From: Mastigias papua
Taxonomy: Eukaryota > Cnidaria > Scyphozoa > Rhizostomeae > Mastigiidae
NCBI GenBank assembly: GCA_964019165.1
Contig: OZ025283.1
Coordinates: forward strand, 11,912,063 to 11,976,062
DNA length: 64,000 nucleotides
Direction: 5' to 3'
The notes beneath the pieces are model-generated. The model did no database searches, was not told the DNA's origin, and saw only the letters and a program-made list of their open reading frames with translations. Made by a program: the position numbers and the translations under genes. Of the stretch, positions 56,501-64,000 are shown one piece after another (within the stretch, counting starts at the first letter, position 1; each line of letters begins with the position of its first letter).

Positions 56501-59153
56501 AAAGAAAGATGAAGCTCTATCACTAACTAATGAGATGAATAATAATGAAGCTCACAAGGAAGAAGATGAATCCTTCGCGAAATCAACCACACGGCAGCTA
56601 TCAAATACAGAACAAACGGACTCTAAAGTGCTGGGTATTCCTTGGAATAGCGAAACCGATATGCTCAGCTTTAAACTATCACAGCTATCAACCATCACAG
56701 AAACCAAACCGATTACTAAGAGAACTATTCTCAAGACAATAGCTAGCATTTTTGACCCTCTTGGGCTGATTAGTCCCATAGTCACACCAATGAAGGTATT
56801 CTTACAGCAACTATTTGAACTGAAACTTGGATGGGACAATGAAATTTCAGACCAGTGGCAAAAGGACTGGAAACTAATGATGTTAGCTTTGAAGGACATT
56901 GGTGAACTATCTCTGCCACGATACTATTTTACGACATTGGTTGGCCAGCCCAAGAAGATTCAATTGTTCGGTTTCTGCGATAGCTCAGAGAAAGCATATG
57001 CTGCAGTTGTATACGCACGAGTTATAATAGAAGACAAAACCTCTGTCGCTCTTGTGATGTCAAAATCTCGTGTCGCTCCGTTGTCTCGATTAACTATTCC
57101 ACGACTTGAACTGCTCTCATGTCTAATACTCGCAAGGCTGATTATCTCAGTGAAGGAAATGCTCAGTCCATTGGTAGCAATAGAATTTATAAGATGTTAT
57201 ACAGATTCGATAACCTCATTGTACTGGATAAAGGGGACATCCAGAGAGTGGAAGTTGTTTGTGGAAAATCGTGTGCAGGAGATCAGGAGACTTGTTGAGC
57301 CTGGTTGTTGGTCACATTGTAAAGGAGACGAGAATCCTGCAGACATACCCACACGAAAGTCAAATGTATCAAAAATAGTAAAGAATTCGATGTGGTGGAA
57401 TGGTCCTCATTGGCTTATGAATGCTCAGCTATCCCCCCTTGCATCAGAAAACTCTGTTGAATTAGAAGACATGCCCATGGACTGTACAGGAGAATTGAGA
57501 GGGAACAGTAAAACGGAAACAGCAGTTCTATCTACAAATATGGAAATAGTGCTTAATCTTGCCAAAGTAATCTCCATAGAAAAGTACAGTTCATACAAGA
57601 AACTAGTACGAATAACAGCTTACGTGCTACGTTTCTTTCACAACTGTCGAAATAGGAGCAATAGAAGAACTGACGAATTGTCGGTAGATGAAACAGACAG
57701 AGCCGAGAAAATTCTCATTCAATCGTCTCAGTGCATGTTTGACAAAGACTATTTGAGAAAGATAACCCCTCAGCTTGGAATTTTTAAAGATAACGAAGGA
57801 ATACTGAGATGTGGTGGCCGATTAAACAATTCAAATTTGGACATTCAGACCAAAAACCCAATTTTACTTCCAAGAAACAACCATTTGACAAATCTTATTA
57901 TATGGGAAAGCCATTCAAACGTAATGCATAATGGTGTGAAAGAAACTCTTGCAGAACTTCGTTCACAATTTTGGATTGTCAAGGGACGCCAACTTGTTAA
58001 AAGGATTATTGGACAATGCAAAGTTTGCACTCGTATTCAAGGTTTATCTTACGGAGAACCAGATATGTGCCAACTACCAGAATTTCGCGTTCGAGAAGTT
58101 CATGCATTCCACGCTGTTGGCATTGATTTTGCGGGACCTCTTCTTATTAAACCAGAAGATAATTCTTTGAAAAAGGTATACCTTGCATTATTTACGTGCG
58201 CCACAACCAGGGCCCTACATCTAGAAATTGTTCCAGATTTGAATACATCTACTTTTCTTTTATGTCTCAAAAGATTTGTGAGTAGGAGGGGAGTTCCAAG
58301 CATAATTGTAACTGACAATGCTAAAACGTTCAAGGCTGCATCGAAGACACTTATGAAGCTGTTCAAATCGCAGGAAATTATTAGATACTTAGCACATCGG
58401 AAAATTACATGGAAGTTCAACCTTGCCAAGGCCCCATGGTGGGGAGGATTTTACGAGCGGTTAATACGTGGGATAAAGTCATGTCTAAAGAAAAATGTAT
58501 CCAGATCGAGGCTTACTTATGACGAGTTGCAAACGATAGTTGCAGAGATCGAATCAGTCTTAAACTCAAGGCCTCTTACATACTTATACTCATCAGAACT
58601 TGAAGAGCCATTGACACTTACACACCTTATTGTTGGCCGAAGATTATTGAGCTTGCCAGAATACAGAAAGCACGAAGATATCGATTACAACGAGACTTCA
58701 AGTGTTGCGAGAAAAAGAGAACAATATATGTCACGTGTGATAGAGCACTACTGGAGACGATGGAAGAAGGAGTACCTCGTAGATCTCCGAGAACATCATA
58801 AGGCTCAAAGCAAGACACATAACCGACCAAGGATAAATATCGGTGATGTCGTAACTATTGAGAACGAGAATATTCGTAATCGTGCTGCATGGAGACTCGG
58901 TCGTATAACTGACGTGATCACTGGAAAGGACGGTGTCAACCGAGGTGCAATAGTTCAGCTATCGAATGGAAATCTTATTGAAAGACCGATTCAAAAACTT
59001 TTTCCATTGGAACTTTCGACAGGTGCAGAGGAATCAACCCCATTAGCCAACGAAGATGAACTGACTGAAAGACCTAAAAGAAAAGCAGCTGTTGTCGCGA
59101 GGGAAAGCATTCGTATTATTGACCAGCTTGATAAAGAAGACGATGTTCCATGA
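53532..59153 (+). CDS. BEL-2 gag-pol polyprotein (1,873 aa), intact
   Basis: One uninterrupted frame with the complete BEL/Pao order. Gag has LPKYHGDPRKWQEFWDAF. Zinc knuckles near residues 350-415 include CFVCLKRGHLSRAC and CFFCKQRHHISIC. The aspartic protease is IFDSGSQRSYIS near residue 523. RT has KIRIVYDAS, VVFGVSCSPFLLN and catalytic YADD near residue 943. RNase H has FCDSSEKAYAAVVYAR and IPRLELLSCL. The integrase has an HHCC part near residue 1465 (HNGVKETL ... CKVCTRIQG), core VGIDFAGPL, VTDNAKTF and APWWGGFYERLI, and a C-terminal RPIQKLFPLE. No envelope gene follows. The stop at 59,153 leads to a polypurine tract (aaggggggag) before the 3' LTR. With near-identical LTRs this looks like a recent and possibly active copy. 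Confidence 0.93.
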   Translation: MSHEEDPASAPPDPVLPSLLGKKKRIRGGYRAHCTKTINEAKEILKSGKGTIQKLEHLAVSLKDKLNSLQRIDDEILNLMDTNDVEEEVLACEELRSEVQGIVIELESKRDDLKCNLNKPEVSSNSENPPRVATSSSQIGTKLPKLQLPKYHGDPRKWQEFWDAFEVVDKNSSLAPADKFRHLKSLLEGPAALAISGIQVTGANYKEAIDILTQRFAQKQIVVNAHMETLLNLPRVSSEKDIKGLRKLYHSLEINVRSLKSLGIDFKQYGTLLVPIIMSKLPEEIRLTITKGANADKWELEALLKTLRTELEAREQCGVMKFNSSANSTRANSGNAAFTTSALFSSEGKITCTFCKGTHQSAKCQIVSSSQARKEILKRQGRCFVCLKRGHLSRACASNIRCFFCKQRHHISICESRGEMPHVEKANPLQLHQSSPPQSANFQSARFNLLQSEAQIGKFPERTRASGNTYTFHGSNDNGRPQLHSPSTTTMLVESKNAILLQTAKGYISPPASSQPTAVARIIFDSGSQRSYISAKLRDSLALPTVGRETLTIETFGNNEGEVLSCDITQFCVRSPYSDMSTYVKAYVVPVVCAPLRNQEIDFAVTVYPHLSNLQMADFQTNSSTLDVDILIGLDFYWSFLIGGSIRGERGGPIALESRLGWILSGEIPNCIEANSTYTNLAQTHVLRVEEHRLEEQVSRFWELESIGIDQRKENSVYQRFEEEIEFKDGRYEVRLPWKQEHPLLPDNYNLCQKRLQGLARKLNANEHFLKEYDAIIKGQEEQGIIEKVADSQESPIGHTHYLPHHPVIRQDRTTTKIRIVYDASASTPEGVSLNSCLYEGPCLLKTVAEILTRFRLHRIALTSDIERAFLMISVNAVDRDVLRFLWFSSVSGQERKIQAYRFCRVVFGVSCSPFLLNATLKRHIQGYSTEEPEICNNLLNSLYADDINSGSHTIKEVVDLYNKSKIIMQKGGFNLRKWRSNSAEVMKEIKKDEALSLTNEMNNNEAHKEEDESFAKSTTRQLSNTEQTDSKVLGIPWNSETDMLSFKLSQLSTITETKPITKRTILKTIASIFDPLGLISPIVTPMKVFLQQLFELKLGWDNEISDQWQKDWKLMMLALKDIGELSLPRYYFTTLVGQPKKIQLFGFCDSSEKAYAAVVYARVIIEDKTSVALVMSKSRVAPLSRLTIPRLELLSCLILARLIISVKEMLSPLVAIEFIRCYTDSITSLYWIKGTSREWKLFVENRVQEIRRLVEPGCWSHCKGDENPADIPTRKSNVSKIVKNSMWWNGPHWLMNAQLSPLASENSVELEDMPMDCTGELRGNSKTETAVLSTNMEIVLNLAKVISIEKYSSYKKLVRITAYVLRFFHNCRNRSNRRTDELSVDETDRAEKILIQSSQCMFDKDYLRKITPQLGIFKDNEGILRCGGRLNNSNLDIQTKNPILLPRNNHLTNLIIWESHSNVMHNGVKETLAELRSQFWIVKGRQLVKRIIGQCKVCTRIQGLSYGEPDMCQLPEFRVREVHAFHAVGIDFAGPLLIKPEDNSLKKVYLALFTCATTRALHLEIVPDLNTSTFLLCLKRFVSRRGVPSIIVTDNAKTFKAASKTLMKLFKSQEIIRYLAHRKITWKFNLAKAPWWGGFYERLIRGIKSCLKKNVSRSRLTYDELQTIVAEIESVLNSRPLTYLYSSELEEPLTLTHLIVGRRLLSLPEYRKHEDIDYNETSSVARKREQYMSRVIEHYWRRWKKEYLVDLREHHKAQSKTHNRPRINIGDVVTIENENIRNRAAWRLGRITDVITGKDGVNRGAIVQLSNGNLIERPIQKLFPLELSTGAEESTPLANEDELTERPKRKAAVVARESIRIIDQLDKEDDVP

Positions 59154-59183
59154 CCAGTGAAACAAGGCTGGTCAAGGGGGGAG

Positions 59184-59735
59184 TGTAATGAATTGTGGAG
59201 GCGCTTCCCCTCGTGAGACTCCCCCTAGGAATAGGGTTATAGGGCTGAGGGTTAAGGGCCTCACATTATTATCATTCATGTTTATAATTTAGCTAATTGA
59301 GCTCAGAGAACAGAAGAAGTCTGGCGATCGATCGTGAGTTACGTTAAATTTATAAGACACGCAGAAGGAAATTCTCTCGATACAATATACTAATAGAAGA
59401 ACTCTTAGATGATCTACGAACAATCTAAAATTTTATGGACATTCTTTCGAAGAACAGAGAAGAAGATAGTGGAAAAGAAAGAAGGCTGACCAGAACAATA
59501 AAGACCAAGTAACTTTGATCGTTTTTTCTAATATATATATATTGAGCTCAATTAGCATTTATTCTTTGTTATTTGTAATTTGATTTCTTTGATTATATAC
59601 AGTCCTCTTGAATTAGAACTCATATTTCGAACCCGGTAACACGGGGTAATTTCTAACCTTGCAACCCTAGGGAGAAATATAGCAAGAATTTCCCACCTAG
59701 GCCAGAACTGAAACTTAGCAAGGATAATTCTTACA
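59184..59735 (+). repeat. BEL-2 3' LTR
   Basis: A 552-bp LTR followed by target duplication CGCGG (59,736-59,740). By eye the same as the 5' LTR apart from one extra TA. Confidence 0.93.
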
Positions 59736-59740
59736 CGCGG

Positions 59741-61473
59741 TTTGTTACCGATATTCGTGTTGATTCGAGCGAATTTGAGCAACTTTGTTCCAGAATTCTT
59801 TTTCCGATAACGAGGCACGATGGTGTTAAGGGTGGTTCCGATAACTCGTCACTAACGAAGGTCAAAGGGCGTGAATTTAATATACCTTCCACTTCTATTA
59901 AGACCGTGTTGAGTTCCTCGTACGTAATTTTTGCTTTACCGAGCGTTTTGCGGAGACAATATTTTGTGAGTTTAACGCAAATCTCCCACCAACCGCCCCA
60001 CCAGCTTGCAGTTGGTACATTATGTCGCCAAGTAATATTTAAATTTTGCGTATAGGATTGAACTCTACTATCTAAAAATGTTGACCCGTTGTCCGATACA
60101 ATCAGTTTGCTAATACCTCTCCTTGCCATAAAACGCTTGAGTGCACGTATGAAGGGTTCGGATTTTAGGCTGGGAACTAATTCTAAATGAAGTGCCCGCG
60201 TGTTTGCACATGTGAATAGAGCGATATAGCATTTATGCATCATTTTACTTTTACTGTATATGTCCCTTACGAAAAGTGGCCCGGCAAAGTCTACGCCGAC
60301 GTTTGTGAATGCGGATTCTTCCGAAACACGAAATTTGGGCAGCGGAGGAGCTTCGGGTGTATCGTACGGTTTCCCATGGATTTCTTTGCATTTAGTACAT
60401 TTTGAAATTACTGATTTGACAAACTGACGGCCCTTCACAATCCAATATTCTGACCTCAAGTGCATAAGCGTTTCATTTACTCCATTATGCATTATTTGAT
60501 GGTGACACTTCCACACTGCTAAGTGCGAAAAATGGTGGCTCCGCGGGAGTAATACTGGGTGTTTCGTATTGTATGGAATTGGTGCATTTTGTAGCCTTCC
60601 CCCTGCACGATAAACTCCGGTTTCATCCATAAAAACGTTTAAATTCTTCTTAGTGTCCCGATCTTTCCCGTTAAAGTCAAATTCACTTTGTACGTGTTTG
60701 TACCATAGAATTTTAGCTTGTGCTATGTCAAAATGCGAGTTATTGGATTTATCTTCTTTTGCTGCAACTGCTTTCCTAAGCTTTCGCTTAAGGATGTTTA
60801 CAAACTGCAGGACCCGAGCCGTTACTCTAAGTAATTTGTCGAAACTACTAAACTTTTCACAACTTATTACTGCTGTTAAGTTTGACGAATGTTCATTTTC
60901 CGTTGAAACAATGTTACAAATTATTTCTTCAGGCTGAATTGACGTGCTGTTCATTTTAGGCCAAAAGTCAATTTCTTTTTCCAAATATGGGGGTCCGTTC
61001 CACCAAAGCGAATTTGATTTAAGTTTTGAGCATGGTATACCCCTGGATGCAATATCTGCTGGATTTACATTTGAGGGACAATATTCCCAACAATCCTTGC
61101 TAACAAGGCTGTTAATTTGTTCGACCCTGTTGTTTACGAACGGTTTCTTAATAGCCTTCTCGCTTCGAATCCAGTTAAGGACTACCTGTGAGTCTGTCCA
61201 ACAATGTATCGCATTTATTTCCATGCATGTTTGCAAAGCAGTGTAAACTGAAGACATTAACATTGCCAACATCAAAGCTGCTGTTAATTCTAGTTTAGGA
61301 ATTGTGTTACCTTTCAGCGGTACGATACGAGATTTAGAACAAATTAGTTGTGTTGTAGTCTTATACTGTGCTTTAATTCGAATGTAAACGCACGCGCTGT
61401 AGGCGATCTGGCTGCTGTCTCCAAATCCATGGAGCTGTATCTCTTGCACCTCATTAAAGTTCATGTCTTTCAT
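59741..61473 (-). pseudogene. BEL-3 RNase H and integrase
   Basis: Minus-strand frame with RNase H motifs (GFGDSSQIAYSACVYIR, IPKLELTAALMLAML, TDSQVVLNWI). The integrase zinc part is HNGVNETLMHLRSEYW and CTKCKEIHG, and the core is VGVDFAGPL, IVSDNGSTF and ASWWGGWWEICV. BEL-2 interrupts it at 59,740, and the last part lies at 52,465-52,897. An indel near 61,500-61,540 separates it from the RT frame. Confidence 0.85.
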
Positions 61474-61520
61474 GAAACACCTATGGTATCTTATTTGCCC
61501 GGTATTAACTATGTCTTGAA

Positions 61521-62939
61521 TTATTTTGATCCATTTTCCGCTAATTTCAGGGGAAGTTCATCATCCCAGTTTATTTTCATCTCGCATACTTTTTGAAATA
61601 CTTCTTTTAACGGAACAATCGCAGGCGATAAAATCCCTAAAGGATCATAAAATCGAGCTGTAGTACTAAGTACAATACGTTTTGTTACGCGTTCACAAGA
61701 TGCTATGGCGACAAAATTCGAAAAGTCCGCCTCGAAATTGTCTTCATTCAATCGCCATGTTAAACCCAATACTTTCACGCTGTCCTCACGGCAAACTATA
61801 TTTGAAACGTTCTCGTTCCTCTTGTTTTCGAGTAAACTTTGCTCCGCTTGCTCAATCCGATTAATTAACTGCTTGCTATTTGACGTCCAGTTACGCATAT
61901 TGAATCCTCCTTCGGCGAAAATCGTTTTTAGATTTCGATATAGCTCGAAACATTGTTCTTCTGAATTTTGTGAAGATGCAAAATCATCAATGTATAATGA
62001 TTTTTCGACCGTTGACACGAATTCAGGATAAGTTTTACGATAATTTTGCAAGTGATGTCGAATTGTAGCGTTCAGCACATATGGAGAGCTGGTTAGGCCG
62101 AATACGAGCCGCGTAAACCGAAATGTTTTTAGCGTTGGATTTTCTTCAAAAATGTTGTCGTACCATAAAAAGCGAAGGTAATCTCTATGATTGGGGTGAA
62201 TTAGAATGTTAAGGAATGCCTTTTCTAAGTCTCCAATTAACGCTACCTTTTGTGCACGAAATCGCAATAAAATGTCGAAGATCAAGGGTACTAAGTTTGG
62301 TCCTGGATCAAGATATTCATTGAGACTAGTTTCGTTTTTACATTTGCTACTTGCGTCGTACACAACTCGCAGTTTTGTTGTTTGACGATCAGTACGAATA
62401 ACCTCCCTGTGTGGACTATAGTACGTATTTCCTGTATTATCAACTGTGTCATTTTCTGATACTTCTTCGATAATGCCCTTGCTTAGTTGTTCTTGAATAA
62501 CATTGTTATATTCCTGTAACGTTTCGGGTTTATTGCTTAATCGATTTATCAAACACTTGAGACGTCTTTTAGCAACGTCATAATTATCAGCAATGACTGA
62601 CTGATTATCTTTAAATGGTAACAAAACTTCATATTTTCCTGCACCTTCATTGAACTCAATGTTATCTTTGATTGGGTCTGCGTCTAGTTTAGAAACTAGA
62701 GGGGTTTTAGGGTCAATACCGAATGTTTCGTAACTCCAAAATGTATGAAGATCATCGTTTATTTCCTCCTGTCTTCCAATTAACAAAGTATCAGTTTTCA
62801 ACGTATGAGCTATGATAACGTTAGATGAAAGTTCATTTGTAGTTGGAAGCATAACTGGGCCGCTAAGAACGTATCCGAAGCGAGTTAGGGTGGCAACTGG
62901 CCCAAGGCCATGTTCCCCCCGTACAGTATGATCTAACAT
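61521..62939 (-). pseudogene. BEL-3 reverse transcriptase
   Basis: Minus-strand frame with KLRVVYDASSKC, VALIGDLEKAFLNI, LVFGLTSSPYVLN, the catalytic LYIDD and FYDPLGILSPAI. The frame ends at DDELPLKLAENGSK, where an indel breaks it. Its start overlaps the previous frame at about 62,935 through another indel. Confidence 0.85.
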
Positions 62940-63310
62940 AAATCCCCAACAATGGTCTGCACCAATAAGATGTCAATTTCCAAGTTTTCACCTCTACCAC
63001 TATCAGCTAATGGCAAGTTTCTTAAATGAAGGTAATTGAAACGAGCAAAGTCAATGGCCTGCCCCGATATAGGACTGCAAATAGTGTCTACTTCATAAGC
63101 GTTTATGTATGATACGAGATTATCCGCTCCTCTAATTGCTAATTGCACCATATTGCAATATTTCATTGTGCCCTGTTCATTGCCAAATTCCTTAATAAGA
63201 ATTTTATCGTTAACTTTAACATAAGGCAACTGAAGTTTTTCTCGTAGGCGTTTTGTAACATAAGATTTCTGTGAGCACGTATCTAAAATTATACGAACAT
63301 TACATGACTG
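62933..63310 (-). pseudogene. BEL-3 protease region
   Basis: A minus-strand reading with IILDTCSQKSYVTKRL at the active site. BEL proteases normally carry D-[ST]-G-S; here Gly is Cys, so the protease is probably dead. It continues with DILL, where the frame breaks before the RT part. Confidence 0.75.
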
Positions 63311-63321
63311 ATTATCATCAT

Positions 63322-64000
63322 CTACTTGTGCACAGTTGCTCTAGCTTTTTGCAGTAACACCGAAACATTACGATCATCACGCGTAGTTAGTAAGGAGGTA
63401 CTTACTGGTGTCTGTTCGGGTCTCGATTGCTGTTCCGTGGCTGGTTGTGTAAGGTGGTCTGGTTGGGATCCACAAATCGATACGTGATGTTTTCCCCTGC
63501 AATTATAGCATTTTGATCCACTGTTACAATTCTTGCTGATGTGTCCTCCCCGTAAACAGATGAAGCAACGTCTTTTTTCCCTCAAAATTGCTTTTCTTGC
63601 GTTCGGATTTGTTACTTTCGTGCAACTGGATGAAAAATGTTGTTGATTGCAAAACAAACATGTAGGAATCCTCTGACTTACTCCTTGATTTACCAATAAT
63701 GTGGCAGTAGTTGCTGGTGCAAATCCCTCATTGTACGTTCCCTGTTTTGGCTTCACTTGTATTCTGTTATGGCCTGTTTTACTAGACGCTGGGTTTGTGA
63801 TGGGTGCAAGAGAACATTTTTCTCGTAGTGCTAGTTCCTTTCCAAAAATGTCCAATAATCCACTTAGATCCCATTCATCTGAGAGATCTCTGCTAAGAAT
63901 TAAGCGCAGTTCACTTGGAACTTTTGCCATAATTATAGGAGTTAAAATAGTGCCATAACTTTCGTCCGATACGCCCACTCCACGTAAGCTACGTACTGTT
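63322..64000 (-). pseudogene. BEL-3 gag (partial, continues past right edge)
   Basis: Minus-strand frame open to the window edge, with SYGTILTPIIMAKVPSELRL from the capsid part. Three zinc knuckles follow: CLFCNQQHFSSSC, CFICLRGGHISKNC and CYNCRGKHHVSIC. It ends at a premature TAG near 63,322, with the protease continuing in a different frame. Confidence 0.82.

Overview
The window looks like a repeat-rich genome segment of a marine bilaterian invertebrate. The reasons are intron-split genes with GT-AG borders, C-type lectin and ILEI (FAM3-type) domains, long AT/CA microsatellites, and many animal-type retroelements (three BEL/Pao, one Ty3/Gypsy, two R4/Dong-like LINEs, Penelope-type GIY-YIG domains). 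The species cannot be named from sequence alone. I could run no search or alignment; all comparisons were made by eye.

Left part (1-19,010, minus strand). Two neighbouring genes encode secreted, low-complexity matrix-like proteins. Gene B (19,008 down to 9,209) is complete: four exons with matching intron phases give a 1,815-residue product made of a signal peptide, a long charged and glycosylatable region, one C-type lectin domain, a Gly/Ala/Ser-rich region and a basic tail. Gene A (7,234 down past position 1) is incomplete at both ends: an ILEI domain split over two exons, then silk-like Gly/Ala exons running off the window. A scrap of lectin coding sequence sits just upstream of gene A's silk-like exon, so the two genes probably share ancestry. 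Their introns hold microsatellites, a tRNA-derived SINE, hammerhead-ribozyme-like repeats and LINE scraps.

Middle and right (19,700-52,067). A ~6 kb unit carrying an intronless GIY-YIG gene is present as a 5'-truncated copy (20,170-24,702 plus 43,966-44,697), a full copy (44,698-51,008) and an inverted end fragment (51,732-52,067). The two GIY-YIG proteins differ almost only by amino-acid-changing substitutions, and the second has lost the expected catalytic Arg and Glu. I regard this as the most novel signal in the window.

Nested retroelements. A Ty3/Gypsy element (24,703-43,965, TSD GTAT) split copy 1. Its 3' LTR was split by a TAA-repeat segment that carries two Dong-like LINEs. The second LINE was split by BEL-1 (36,597-42,700, minus, TSD ATGAC, identical LTRs). 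On the right, BEL-3 (minus, 52,068 to beyond 64,000) sits in the inverted fragment and was itself split by BEL-2 (52,898-59,735, plus, TSD CGCGG), an intact 1,873-codon element with near-identical LTRs. A Harbinger-like MITE lies exactly at the centre of a large palindrome (51,009-51,731). A 200-N gap at 47,938-48,137 appears to be an assembly artefact.
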